Source: Methylacidiphilum caldifontis (GTDB lineage: Bacteria; Verrucomicrobiota; Verrucomicrobiia; Methylacidiphilales; Methylacidiphilaceae). From it: a stretch of 64,000 nucleotides of DNA. Shown here piece by piece: positions 8,586 through 17,702 of the stretch. Both the position numbers and the translations under genes were made by a program. The notes below the pieces were generated by a model, which saw nothing but the letters and a program-made list of their open reading frames with translations, had not been told where the DNA came from and made no database searches. Positions within the stretch are counted from its first letter, which is position 1. Every line of letters begins with the position of its first letter. The stretch is taken from positions 1,178,001-1,242,000 of the forward strand of contig NZ_CP065957.1 of assembly GCF_017310505.1 (NCBI RefSeq), written 5' to 3'.

Positions 8586-10010
8586 TCAAGATAATACAGC
8601 TCCCACTAACTTGATTACCGGTTCAGCATAAAATCCAAGTAAAATAGATCCAATACTCAAAATCCATAACAAAACTTTGGTTGCAGGGCTCAAATCTATC
8701 CGTTGCACATTTTCGGGTTCTGTCCAAAACATGGCACGAACAACACCAATATAATAGTATAAGCCCGCAGCAGCGCAAATTGCGCCCACAATGACCAGCA
8801 AATGCTGTCCACTTTCCCAAGCGGCCAGGAAAACCATTAATTTACCGAAAAATCCCATCAAAGGAGGAAGGCCCGCAAGAGAGATCATCGCAAAAGCCAT
8901 GGACCAGGCCATCAGGGAATTTTTCTGATAGAGACCATTGAAATCCTTGATTGAGACTCCACTGGGTTGATTTTTTTCCAACAGAACGATCACCAAAAAA
9001 GCGGCAAAAATGGCAACCAGATAGGCAAAGAAGTAATAAATGACGGCCGCACAACCTATCTTGTTGTGAGCGGAAAGCCCCATGAGTAAAAACCCTCCAT
9101 GACTTATGCTCGAATAACCAAGCATTCTTTTTATATTTCTCTGGGGAATGGCCGCCAGGTTACCAAAAACAACGGACAAAAGAGCCATAAGAACAATTAA
9201 AGGAATCCAATGCTTTTGAAAGCCGGGATCATAAAAAGGAAGGTTTAAAATTCTTAGAAGGACAACAAATCCAGCGGCTTTAGAGCCTACGGCCAAAAAA
9301 GTAGTAATGGGTGTTGAAGCTCCCTGGTAAACATCCGGAGTCCAGACATGAAAAGGGACAGCTGAAGCTTTAAATCCCAGCCCTACAAGTATAAATACAA
9401 GACCAAGAATCAATGGAGCATTAACAGGACTTTTTTGCGCAAACCGGGCAACTTCATCAAATTGGGTTGAGCCAGTTATACCAAAAACAAAAGCTATACC
9501 CATAACCAGAAAAGAAGATGCCAATGCTCCAATAATCAAGTACTTCATTCCGGCTTCAAGGGCTGAAGGAAACTCCCTCTGAAAAGCCACGAAGACATAG
9601 AAAGAAACGGTAACAATTTCTAGCCCAACAAAAAGAAGAATGAAATCTCTGACCGAAGCTAACAAAGCCATTCCTGCTGTGGTCAGCAAGGGCAAAATAT
9701 AAAATTCAGCCCTTGCTTTAGGTATAAGGCTGTCACTTTCCAAACTGATGTAGGAGACCAAAAAACCCGTAATCAAAAAAAACACTTTCCAAAGAACGGC
9801 CATCTTATCCCATACATAAAGGCCATTGTAGAAAATGCCTTGATTCTCAACAAAGGGAAGCAACAAAACCCCCGCTGCAAGATAATCTGCAAGGACAAGA
9901 ACACCGACGCTTTTGTAATTCAATTTTGCGAAAGCCTGCCATAAAAGAAGAACTAAAGCTGAGGCAGTGAGAAAGAATTCAGGACTGCATAATATAAAAA
10001 AGGTATTCAT
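8586..10010 (-). CDS. nuoN: NADH-quinone oxidoreductase subunit N
   Basis: A 474-residue antiporter-like membrane subunit of complex I. It has the family core [20 protein letters not shown] (about residues 216-235), with the Lys in GFKAS just before it, and a following GSKAAGF Lys. Length is normal for NuoN. It is last in the nuoI-N run and is followed directly by tRNA-Val. It should form one of the proton-pumping modules of the membrane arm. Confidence 0.93.
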   Translation of the reverse strand: MNTFFILCSPEFFLTASALVLLLWQAFAKLNYKSVGVLVLADYLAAGVLLLPFVENQGIFYNGLYVWDKMAVLWKVFFLITGFLVSYISLESDSLIPKARAEFYILPLLTTAGMALLASVRDFILLFVGLEIVTVSFYVFVAFQREFPSALEAGMKYLIIGALASSFLVMGIAFVFGITGSTQFDEVARFAQKSPVNAPLILGLVFILVGLGFKASAVPFHVWTPDVYQGASTPITTFLAVGSKAAGFVVLLRILNLPFYDPGFQKHWIPLIVLMALLSVVFGNLAAIPQRNIKRMLGYSSISHGGFLLMGLSAHNKIGCAAVIYYFFAYLVAIFAAFLVIVLLEKNQPSGVSIKDFNGLYQKNSLMAWSMAFAMISLAGLPPLMGFFGKLMVFLAAWESGQHLLVIVGAICAAAGLYYYIGVVRAMFWTEPENVQRIDLSPATKVLLWILSIGSILLGFYAEPVIKLVGAVLS

Positions 10011-10097
10011 TGTAAGATTAGCCGTTATAAATAGGATTATTTAAGAAAATCTCTTCTTTGTTTACTTTCATCATCGCCATGTACTTTTTCCTGAAGA

Positions 10098-11564
10098 TCA
10101 ATGCGTTGCAAAATATTGTTCTACAGTTGGTTTAATAACAGAAAGAAGAAAATTAGGCATCATCCCTATAAGAAGTAAAAAGGACATAAGCAAAATGTAA
10201 GGGAACTTTTTTGTTATCCCCTGGATATCTTCCACTTCTTTTAGATGGGTAGGGAGTTTCCCAAAAAACACCGATTGAACCGCTCGAAGTTGATATACAG
10301 CCGATATGACTATACCCCAAATAGCTAGAGCGGTTATCCATGGTTGTGCTTTCCAAGAGCCAAAAAATATCAACAGCTCTCCAGCAAAATTCGCTAACCC
10401 AGGCACCCCGATAGAAGCAAAAGAAGCCAAGATAAAAGCCACAGATACAAAAGGCATTCTTTGGCCAAGTCCCCCTAACTCACTGAACTTAATTTCTCCT
10501 GTCCTATCCTTAATTTCACCCGCAAGAGCAAACAATAAGGCTATAGAGAGTCCATGAGCAACCATCAGCACAACCACCCCACTTAGCCCAATCTTGTTCC
10601 AAGTCGCTAGCCCCAAGAAAAGATAGCCCATGTGCATGACACTCGAATAACCGAGCATGGTGGTAAGCTCTTTCTGGGCAATCGTCACATATCCAATGTA
10701 AAGGATGTTGCCAAGAAGAAGCGCGTACAATAACATCTTCCATTGCTCAAGTCCGCCTGGAAGAAGGGGAATAGCTACCCTCAAAAGGCCGTATAAACCA
10801 AATTTTTTCAACACACCCGCATGAAGCATTGCTGCAGCCGTGGGGGCTACCGCATAACCGGAAGGAGCCCAAGTGTAAAAGGGAAATAAGGAGACCAAGG
10901 TACCAAAGCCGACAAGCAAAAATCCAAAAGTTAAAGATTCCTTGTTTATCGGCAGTGGATGGGTTTGAACATAGTTAATAAGAGAGGGAATATCAAAGGT
11001 CCTGGCATCGGCGGGAAGCAAAACCAGCAGAGCCAAAATACCCACCAGCAAAATCATACTGCCTACGATCAAATACAGGGTAATTTGAAGACTGACAAAT
11101 TGCCTATTTTCACTGCCCCAAATGCCGATCAACAGAAATGTTGGAACCAGGGCAAATTCATGGAAAATATAAAAAAAGAAAAGATCAAGAGAAACAAAAG
11201 CTCCCAAAGCTCCCAAGGAAATGGCAAGAAGATAGCTGTAAAATTCCCCCTCCCTTTTGATCCCTTCCGGTGATACAATCACCGCAGCCAAGGTAACAAC
11301 CGTGGTCAAAAGAATAAGGGCTAAATTTATACCGTCAACACCCACATGGTAATGAATTTCAGGAAGAGCTGGAAGTTGGATCCATCGGATGTCCTGGACA
11401 AATTGGTATCCTTGAAATTGCGGATCATAATGGAAATATATCCATAAGCTAACCAAAAAATTTACGAGGCTAGCCCCCAAGGCGGCTTGTCGAGCAGGTA
11501 CTCTAAAGAGTATAGCCACAAATGCTAATAAAGGCACCAAAAGAAGAACACTGACAAAAGACAT
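10098..11564 (-). CDS. nuoM: NADH-quinone oxidoreductase subunit M
   Basis: A 488-residue antiporter-like membrane subunit. The core reads FPFYTWAPSGYAVAPTAAA followed by MLHAGVLKKFGLYG. The usual PFHTWLPDAH consensus is altered to YTWAPSGY, while the downstream LKK lysines and the conserved Glu region (IFHEFALVPTFLLIG, about residue 130) are present. Length and hydrophobicity are typical. It lies between nuoL and nuoN with gaps of 138 and 87 bp. The variant motif may mark a lineage-specific NuoM type rather than loss of function. Confidence 0.92.
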   Translation of the reverse strand: MSFVSVLLLVPLLAFVAILFRVPARQAALGASLVNFLVSLWIYFHYDPQFQGYQFVQDIRWIQLPALPEIHYHVGVDGINLALILLTTVVTLAAVIVSPEGIKREGEFYSYLLAISLGALGAFVSLDLFFFYIFHEFALVPTFLLIGIWGSENRQFVSLQITLYLIVGSMILLVGILALLVLLPADARTFDIPSLINYVQTHPLPINKESLTFGFLLVGFGTLVSLFPFYTWAPSGYAVAPTAAAMLHAGVLKKFGLYGLLRVAIPLLPGGLEQWKMLLYALLLGNILYIGYVTIAQKELTTMLGYSSVMHMGYLFLGLATWNKIGLSGVVVLMVAHGLSIALLFALAGEIKDRTGEIKFSELGGLGQRMPFVSVAFILASFASIGVPGLANFAGELLIFFGSWKAQPWITALAIWGIVISAVYQLRAVQSVFFGKLPTHLKEVEDIQGITKKFPYILLMSFLLLIGMMPNFLLSVIKPTVEQYFATH

Positions 11565-11702
11565 AGCTATCCCTTTCCAAGATCTTAATTAAAAAAACAG
11601 AATATTTTGTCGCTGTACATTAAATCCATCGTTTTTATGAGCAAAATGCTCTTTCTCTTTTTTTCTATAACTGTTTTCAAAACTGGCGGTTTTACATTCG
11701 AA

Positions 11703-13505
11703 CTAGCTTCGAACTAAGAAATAGACCAGTATCGCTGCTGCTCCTGCTCCAAAAAGAAAAGCATAACTTCTTATATTGCCTGTTTGAAAAACTCTCAAAA
11801 TTTCCCCTCCTACACTCACTATAAAAGCCGATCCTCGGACTATTCCAAATCCAATAATCCATTCGTCAAACCAAGCCAACAGCTGTGCGCCTAGCTGCTG
11901 TAACTTTAAAAGGGTCAACTCATAAAATTCATCAAAATAAAACTTGTTTTTAAATATCGGTAAAATAACGATTTCGCTATTCTTCTTCCAGTAAGCAAAA
12001 AATCCAATTCCTACCCCTATTAATCCTACTAAGATAGAGAGTATCATCACGTTCAATTGTGAACCTTCACCAACCGGTTCATGCCCTGCATTCAAGGACT
12101 TCTCAAGACCAAGGAAGGGATATCCCCCTATAACTGCAAATATTGAGAGGATAAGCATCGGCATAACCATCACTAAAGGAGACTCTTTGGCATGTTCAGC
12201 AACAGCCGTTTTCGGTGAGCCCAAAAAAGTGACGACAAATAACCGGGTCATATAGAAAGCGGTCAGTCCCGCTGTAAATAAGGCAAGCCCAAAGAGCAGC
12301 TTATTTTTTTCTCCAACCATCTCAATGATCGTATCTTTACTGAAAAACCCAGAAAACCCTGGAATTCCAGCCAATGCACAGGTTCCAATCAAAAATGTCA
12401 AGAAAGTCAGAGGCATCTTTTTCCAAAGTCCACCCATCTTCCATATATCCTGCTCATGATGGAGAACGTGCAAAATGGACCCAGCACCAAGGAACAGAAG
12501 TGCCTTAAAAAAGGCATGCGTGCAAAGATGAAACATAGCCGCAACCGTTGCCGAAGAACCTACGGCCATGACCATATATCCAAGTTGGGACATCGTGGAA
12601 TAGGCCAATATCCTTTTGATGTCATCCTGTTGAGTCGCTGTAAGAGCAGCAACGAGTGCAGTTATTGCTCCAGTCCATGCGATGATTTCTAAGGCTTGAG
12701 TCGATTGTTCCAACACAAAAAATATTCTACAGAGCATGTAAACTCCTGCTGCCACCATGGTTGCCGCATGAATCAATGCTGAAACGGGGGTAGGACCCTC
12801 CATCGCGTCAGGAAGCCAAACATGAAGGGGTATCTGGGCCGATTTTCCAATACAACCGCAAAAAAGAAGCAACCCCATGATGGTCACCAAGGGATGTCCC
12901 TTGAAATAAGCGGAAAGCGCAGGATCAAACATCAGACTGCCGGTTAACGTCCAAAATAGAATAATACCCAAAAGAAAACCGAAATCACCTATTCTGTTCG
13001 CCAGGAAAGCCTTTGTAGCAGCTGATGCAGCAGAGGGTTTTTCAAACCAAAAACCGATCAACAAATAGGAACTGACTCCGACAAGCTCCCAGAAGATATA
13101 CATCATGATAAAGTTAGTTGCGACCACAATTCCCAACATGGAGAGCATGAAAAGGGAAAGTTCTGCAAAAAATCGACTTTTCCCTGGATCCTCTCCCATA
13201 TAACCCATCGAATAAACATGAATCATCAACCCCACCCCAGATACGACCAGAAGCATTACTTTCGAAAGGGAGTCGAAGGTCATACCTAAAGTGATTGTAA
13301 GCCCACCTATATCTATCCAGGGAATAGCCTCAGGCACAGGGATTGAACCCATGGAGATTCCTAGGGAGATCAAGAAGGAAACCCCACATGCTCCTACGGA
13401 CAGCCACTGGCTCAATAAGGGAAAAGGTTTTAAAAAGGCCCAGATGATGAAAGCCGAAGTTAACGGAGAAAGCAATAGCAGCCATGCCAAAAACTGTTCG
13501 TTCAT
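11703..13505 (-). CDS. nuoL: NADH-quinone oxidoreductase subunit L
   Basis: A 600-residue membrane subunit and the largest antiporter-like module of complex I. Seen: FWELVGVSSYLLIGFWF (about 135-150) with the conserved Glu, and GKSAQIPLHVWLPDAMEGPT (about 220-240) with SALIHAATMVAAG after it. Both are textbook NuoL blocks. A C-terminal hydrophobic segment after a long amphipathic stretch fits the lateral helix of NuoL. It starts 23 bp after the nuoK stop. Confidence 0.95.
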   Translation of the reverse strand: MNEQFLAWLLLLSPLTSAFIIWAFLKPFPLLSQWLSVGACGVSFLISLGISMGSIPVPEAIPWIDIGGLTITLGMTFDSLSKVMLLVVSGVGLMIHVYSMGYMGEDPGKSRFFAELSLFMLSMLGIVVATNFIMMYIFWELVGVSSYLLIGFWFEKPSAASAATKAFLANRIGDFGFLLGIILFWTLTGSLMFDPALSAYFKGHPLVTIMGLLLFCGCIGKSAQIPLHVWLPDAMEGPTPVSALIHAATMVAAGVYMLCRIFFVLEQSTQALEIIAWTGAITALVAALTATQQDDIKRILAYSTMSQLGYMVMAVGSSATVAAMFHLCTHAFFKALLFLGAGSILHVLHHEQDIWKMGGLWKKMPLTFLTFLIGTCALAGIPGFSGFFSKDTIIEMVGEKNKLLFGLALFTAGLTAFYMTRLFVVTFLGSPKTAVAEHAKESPLVMVMPMLILSIFAVIGGYPFLGLEKSLNAGHEPVGEGSQLNVMILSILVGLIGVGIGFFAYWKKNSEIVILPIFKNKFYFDEFYELTLLKLQQLGAQLLAWFDEWIIGFGIVRGSAFIVSVGGEILRVFQTGNIRSYAFLFGAGAAAILVYFLVRS

Positions 13506-13528
13506 AAGGTTTATCCAGGGAAAATATT

Positions 13529-13834
13529 CTAAAATTTAAGCAAAGTTATATCCTCGGCCTTGGTCGTGTGCTTGATTCGATAAAGAGCCACAATTAAAGC
13601 AAGCCCCACAGCAACTTCAGCTGCTGCAACCGTAATAACAAAAAAGACAAGTACTTGGCCCGAAAGATTGGAATTAAATCGACTAAAGGCAACAAGAGCA
13701 AGATTAGCCGCATTCAACATGATTTCCAAGCACATTAAAATAATAATCATATCCCTTCTTAAAATTATCCCGACAAGACCGATGGAAAAGAGAATACCAC
13801 TGGCTGCTAGGTAATGACTTAATCCTATATGCAT
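13529..13834 (-). CDS. nuoK: NADH-quinone oxidoreductase subunit K
   Basis: A 101-residue protein with three hydrophobic segments. It contains MCLEIMLNAANLALVAFS with the conserved Glu in helix 2 and AAAEVAVGLALIVALYR with the Glu in helix 3. I start at the ATG at 13834 because AAGGGA lies about 7 nt upstream and the length then matches the family. A TTG-started frame from 13852 adds six residues without support. Confidence 0.93.
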   Translation of the reverse strand: MHIGLSHYLAASGILFSIGLVGIILRRDMIIILMCLEIMLNAANLALVAFSRFNSNLSGQVLVFFVITVAAAEVAVGLALIVALYRIKHTTKAEDITLLKF

Positions 13835-13991
13835 GATTTTTCCCTTAATCAATAATTATTAATGGTATAATCGGCTCTCTTTTTATGACCCCTTTGAACA
13901 AGGGCCAATCCGAAAGCTTTCTACTAGAGCTATACCCGAATTTCTATAGCTCAAAACAAAAAAGAAAATCAAAAGAAAAGAGTCCATCTTT

Positions 13992-14489
13992 TTATTCAAG
14001 GTCTTTTTTACTCAAAATAATTACTCCAACCATCGAAATTAAAAGAATAATGCCAACGGCTTCAAAAGCTAACGCATAGTTATTAAACAGCAACTCTCCC
14101 AGAGCCTTTATCCCTCCAGTCGTAAGCTCAACATCTTGTTTCGAAAAAAAAGTCCTAATCGGTTTTACGGCCAAGGAAAAACCAGCACCAAATAATAAAA
14201 CGAGCAGCAATCCCCCAATAATGCCCAGTGGTCTAAAAGTCGTTTGTTCTTCAACTTTCAAGTCAAGCAGCATGATGATAAACAAAAAGAGAACCATCAC
14301 CGCTCCTGCATAGACGAGTACCTGGACAGCTGCAAGAAAATAAGCTCCCAAAAGAACAAAAAGACCAGCTATGGATAAAATCATCAAGACTAGGTTCATG
14401 GCAGAAGTCACCGGGTTTTTATTGACGATCACCCCAATAGCACTCCCTGCCATGGTCAAAACAAAAGTCCAAAAAAAGAAGCTTTCCAT
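13992..14489 (-). CDS. nuoJ: NADH-quinone oxidoreductase subunit J
   Basis: A 165-residue protein with about five hydrophobic segments. VQVLVYAGAVMVLFLFIIMLL (about 59-80) is the conserved helix 3 region whose pi-bulge moves during the complex I cycle. It sits between nuoI and nuoK. The 157-bp gap to nuoK holds only an 8-bp inverted repeat (13927-13952) of unclear role. Confidence 0.93.
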   Translation of the reverse strand: MESFFFWTFVLTMAGSAIGVIVNKNPVTSAMNLVLMILSIAGLFVLLGAYFLAAVQVLVYAGAVMVLFLFIIMLLDLKVEEQTTFRPLGIIGGLLLVLLFGAGFSLAVKPIRTFFSKQDVELTTGGIKALGELLFNNYALAFEAVGIILLISMVGVIILSKKDLE

Positions 14490-14600
14490 TTTTAAAAAAC
14501 GCTAACTACAAGAGTTTGAAAATTTATATCTGAAAATAAAAACCCACTACAAGATCATTGAGTTCATCTAGAAAACCCTATATAAATCGACTCCATCACT

Positions 14601-15119
14601 TTACTTTTTTTCCCATTTTCGAATTGGCCGGGGATAAATCCCACCCAACTCATATAAGGACTTTTTATCATGAACAAGTTCTTTTCGGCTGTAACCCGAC
14701 AAAGAATAAATTTTAGGAAGAAGGAATATAGCTTCCTCTGGACATACCTCTTCGCATAATCCACAATAAATACATCTTGTCATGTCTATGAAAAACTCCT
14801 TGGGAGCTTTTTCTACTTTAGCATACTTATCTTGGGGTGGGATTTCCCCGGGTATTATACGTATCGCTCGAGGAGGACATATAAATTCACACATCTGACA
14901 ACTTACACATTTTTCTCTTCCTTCCTCATCTTTGACCAAGAGAGGAGCTCCCCTTAATCCTTCTGGCAATTTAGGTTTTTCCTCTGGGTATTCCAGGGTA
15001 ACTTTAGTTTTGCCTGTAAGCCTATCCCAAAAATGTTTAAGAGTAATTCCTAGTCCCTGAACGATACCTGGTAGATAGGTTTTTTCAAAGAAACTGAGTT
15101 CTGGCCTTCTTACTATCAT
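14601..15119 (-). CDS. nuoI: NADH-quinone oxidoreductase subunit I (2x[4Fe-4S])
   Basis: A 172-residue ferredoxin-like subunit. Two clusters are seen: CVSCQMCEFICP (about 71-82) and CIYCGLCEEVCP (about 116-127), which bind N6a and N6b and carry electrons towards the quinone-site subunits. It is the first gene of the nuoI-J-K-L-M-N run. The neighbour upstream is a divergent aldo/keto reductase, so nuoA-H must lie elsewhere. No strong ribosome site precedes the ATG. Confidence 0.93.
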   Translation of the reverse strand: MIVRRPELSFFEKTYLPGIVQGLGITLKHFWDRLTGKTKVTLEYPEEKPKLPEGLRGAPLLVKDEEGREKCVSCQMCEFICPPRAIRIIPGEIPPQDKYAKVEKAPKEFFIDMTRCIYCGLCEEVCPEEAIFLLPKIYSLSGYSRKELVHDKKSLYELGGIYPRPIRKWEKK

Positions 15120-15362
15120 AATAAAAATATAGAGAAAACATTAACTTAAGATATTAAAAACCTTCTTTTTATAAAAGGTGTTTTGAGCAGTTATCATAAT
15201 CAATCAAAATATTCAATATTTTTCTTTTTTATAACCTAAAACCTCCCTTTCATTCTTAAGAAAAAATTTTCTCTTCATCCTTTTTTCCTAGTATAAGTTT
15301 ACATTGAAATTCTTAGATGAATTTCCCTTCACTCTTTTCTGTTTTCTGTTAATTTCATAAGT
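15120..15362. promoter_or_regulatory. Divergent intergenic region between nuoI and the aldo/keto reductase
   Basis: This 243-bp, very AT-rich spacer must hold the promoters of the nuoI-N run (leftward) and the reductase (rightward). A short dyad, CCTT followed by AAGG around 15161-15178, is visible. I cannot assign specific -10/-35 boxes with confidence. Confidence 0.35.
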
Positions 15363-16391
15363 ATGAAATATCGAACACTTCCTGGAACGGACATTAATGT
15401 TTCAGCCGTAGGCTTCGGAGTATGGACATTAACAACAGGCTGGTGGGGATCTTATACCGAAGAAGAAGCCGTCAATTTGCTCAAGGAAGCTTATGAGCTG
15501 GGAATAAATTTTTTTGATACCGCTGATGTTTATGGGCATGGGTTTGGAGAAGAAATTCTGGCCAAAGCTTTTCCCCCTTCTACTGAGGTCGTTATTGCTA
15601 CAAAAGTTGGATATAATTTTTATAATCACCAGGATAGAACAGCACAACACGAACTACCCCAAGATCTTAGCATTCCCTTTTTGAAAGAAGCCGTAAATCG
15701 ATCACTCAAACGGCTCAACCGTGATTGCATAGACATTCTCCAATTGCACAACATTCGGATGGCTCATGTCAAAGACGATAGCATTTGGCAGCTATTGGAA
15801 GACCTGCGGAAGGAAGGGAAAATCCGTTCGTATGGTGTAGCCTTGGGACCAGCAATTGGATGGCTCTATGAAGGACTCGAAACCATTCGGCTCAGGAAAC
15901 CCCATGTCGTGCAGCACATCTACAACATTTTAGAATCCTATCCTGGAAAGGCTCTAATGGACAATGCTCAATGGGACAAAACACGCTATCTCATTCGTGT
16001 CCCCCATGCGAGTGGAATGCTTGAGGGTCGATACAACCTGCAAACAAAATTTTCAGAAACCGATCACAGGCGGTTTAGACCCAAGCACTGGCTTGAAAAC
16101 GGCCTAAAGAAAGTATCCACACTGCAGTTTCTGATTTTGCCAAATCGCACACTTGGACAAGCGGCTCTCCAATGGATATTGAATGAACAGAAAGTACTGA
16201 GTTGTCTTCCCAACATTTATAATCGTTCACAACTCCAAGAGTTTGCAGCCGCTACTGATTGTCCGCCTTTGACCAAAGAGGAGCTTTCAAAGATAGACAG
16301 CCTTATCGCTGTCAATTTCGGGGTAGATGAAGAGCCTGAATCCTATAAAGGAACGATGAGTCTTGAGCAACTCCAAGCTACCAGCTCATAA
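15363..16391 (+). CDS. Aldo/keto reductase
   Basis: A 342-residue NAD(P)H-dependent (beta/alpha)8-barrel oxidoreductase. The catalytic tetrad is visible: Asp in FFDTADVYG (about 53), Tyr in the same motif, Lys in IATKVGY and His in LQLHN. The TIM-barrel pattern runs to the C-terminus. Residues beyond about 210 are less conserved than in the best-known family members. Substrate cannot be predicted. It is a single gene, divergent from nuoI. Confidence 0.9.
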   Translation: MKYRTLPGTDINVSAVGFGVWTLTTGWWGSYTEEEAVNLLKEAYELGINFFDTADVYGHGFGEEILAKAFPPSTEVVIATKVGYNFYNHQDRTAQHELPQDLSIPFLKEAVNRSLKRLNRDCIDILQLHNIRMAHVKDDSIWQLLEDLRKEGKIRSYGVALGPAIGWLYEGLETIRLRKPHVVQHIYNILESYPGKALMDNAQWDKTRYLIRVPHASGMLEGRYNLQTKFSETDHRRFRPKHWLENGLKKVSTLQFLILPNRTLGQAALQWILNEQKVLSCLPNIYNRSQLQEFAAATDCPPLTKEELSKIDSLIAVNFGVDEEPESYKGTMSLEQLQATSS

Positions 16392-16436
16392 ATAAAGGAT
16401 TACATTTTTTGGGAAGTAACCTCTCTTCCTTATTGG

Positions 16437-16688
16437 ATGAACTACTCCCGCCAACCTAATGGTATGGCGTGAGTTTCGCGCTTCTACGAGAGTGCCGGGT
16501 TGCCTGAAAGGCTTGCCGGTCTTACCTCTCTCTCCACGCTTGGCCGGTTCCCGGCCAACAATCTGCTTTGTGTATATACTAACCTTCCATTCAATGTCAA
16601 CAAAATCGTTCTGGCAGACAATATCGCCGCTTCACCACCACCTAAATCGCCGCCCGATTATAGGTGGAGCACTGCGGCGTAGGCTTAG
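16437..16688. mobile_element. 252-bp miniature IS200/IS605 derivative (inverted relative to the 5.3-kb copy)
   Basis: Both tips match the element at 5264-6303 in reverse orientation. ATGAA plus the CTCCCGCC...GGCGTGAG right-end hairpin lie at 16437-16472. The left-end hairpin lies at 16638-16667, next to GTAG (the complement of target CTAC) at 16689-16692. Homology continues about 30 bp inside the left end, then nearly all of tnpA and tnpB is gone. What remains inside (16480-16620) contains compact dyads, including TTGGCCGG/CCGGCCAA (16540-16558) and GCCT/AGGC nested in CCGG repeats. No transposase is encoded, so it could only be moved in trans. Confidence 0.85.
16540..16558. repeat. Perfect 8-bp dyad with 3-nt loop inside the miniature element
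   Basis: TTGGCCGG-TTC-CCGGCCAA. It lies in the segment next to the right end, where autonomous relatives encode the guide RNA scaffold of TnpB. A structured RNA remnant is possible but unproven. Confidence 0.5.
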
Positions 16689-17056
16689 GTAGAATCTTTG
16701 GGATAATTGGATTCTGTTCCAATACAACTCCCAATGCTATTTTTAGCACTCAATCGCTCTTTATGTGCAAAATAAAGATTTCTACTATAAGGAATCCAAC
16801 TGAATAGGTAGGCAAAAATGAAAACTGAATCCCACCGATAAAAGGCATATATGAGAAGCAATAAAGAACCCAGTAAACTACAATACCAAAACGCCAAAGG
16901 CACCACCACCGCTTTTTTCTTTTCGGTCGCTATCCACTGTATCACAAAACGAGAAAAAAAAAGAATGTTTCCAATCCATCCAATGACTTTCATTGGACTC
17001 CAATGAATCCCCAAGAAATCAGGAATGGTCGTAACTGCAAGGACATCATTTATCAT
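16685..17056 (-). CDS. LAB_N (lipid A biosynthesis N-terminal-like) small membrane protein
   Basis: A 123-residue membrane protein with three hydrophobic segments. The blocks IGWIGNILFFSRFVIQWIA, VPLAFWYCSLLGSLLLLIYA and FSWIPYSRNLYF match the small domain found alone or N-terminal to some lipid-A-disaccharide synthases. Stand-alone copies often occur near glycosyltransferase genes; their biochemical role is not settled. The last codon and stop (ACC TAA) fall in the left tip of the miniature IS. Joining the flanks without the element would give ...DST-Gln-stop, so the insertion cost almost nothing. Confidence 0.8.
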   Translation of the reverse strand: MINDVLAVTTIPDFLGIHWSPMKVIGWIGNILFFSRFVIQWIATEKKKAVVVPLAFWYCSLLGSLLLLIYAFYRWDSVFIFAYLFSWIPYSRNLYFAHKERLSAKNSIGSCIGTESNYPKDST

Positions 17057-17118
17057 AAGTTGCCTCCTGAATACTCGTTTTTTCTCTATTGATCAACCCC
17101 CATGCATTCTCAAGGACT

Positions 17119-17700
17119 TCAAGCAATTTCTGGCTCCATCCTTGGGCCCAAGGAGGAAAGAAATGACCTATTAACTTCTTCAACAGCTTCTTCTCCTAAC
17201 AGCCTGCGAATAATTTCAAAGGCAAATTCAACAGCTCTTCCTGCTGCTTGTGCAGTAATCAAATGGCCATCGACAACAACAGCGCTATACTTGTCTAATC
17301 GGTCTTGAGGAATTTCCTCCCATATGGAAGGATGGCAACTTAGCTTGCTATAAGGCAAAAGCCCAAATTGAACAAGACAGCTAGGTGCTGCACAAATGGC
17401 AGCAATCCATCTCCCCGTGCTTAGTTGCTTTTCAAGAAGTTCCTTGACGCGAATGTCTTTTTTTAAATTTTCCGCTCCCTCCGCTCCCCCTGGAAGAATT
17501 ACACAATCAAATTGCTCTTCAAGAACATCTTCCAAATCATAGTCGGGAATGATCCGGATTTTTCGAGAACCGGTAATTACCCCTGGTAAAAGACCAGCCA
17601 CGACAACCTCAATTTTTGCTCTTCTCAATAAATCAATAGGGACAACCGCTTCAATTTCTTCAAAACCTGGAGCAAGGATGACCAATGCACGTTTAATCAT
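17119..17700 (-). CDS. DJ-1/PfpI family protein
   Basis: A 193-residue flavodoxin-like protein. It has FEEIEAVVPID near the N-terminus (with the Glu that activates the nucleophile), ILPGGAEGAENL, and the nucleophile elbow AAICAAPS with Cys near residue 103. The family includes glyoxalase/deglycase-like and chaperone-like proteins (YajL, ThiJ). Start ATG at 17700 directly follows the stop of the DUF1802 gene; a TTG two codons earlier would overlap it. It is the third gene of a pgsA-DUF1802-DJ-1 run. Confidence 0.88.
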   Translation of the reverse strand: MIKRALVILAPGFEEIEAVVPIDLLRRAKIEVVVAGLLPGVITGSRKIRIIPDYDLEDVLEEQFDCVILPGGAEGAENLKKDIRVKELLEKQLSTGRWIAAICAAPSCLVQFGLLPYSKLSCHPSIWEEIPQDRLDKYSAVVVDGHLITAQAAGRAVEFAFEIIRRLLGEEAVEEVNRSFLSSLGPRMEPEIA

Positions 17701-17702
17701 AG

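Noticed and set aside
13927-13952. 8-bp inverted repeat GAGCTATA/TATAGCTC between nuoK and nuoJ
   Set aside because: No T-run follows on either strand, and a terminator inside the nuo run would be odd. Left as an unexplained dyad.
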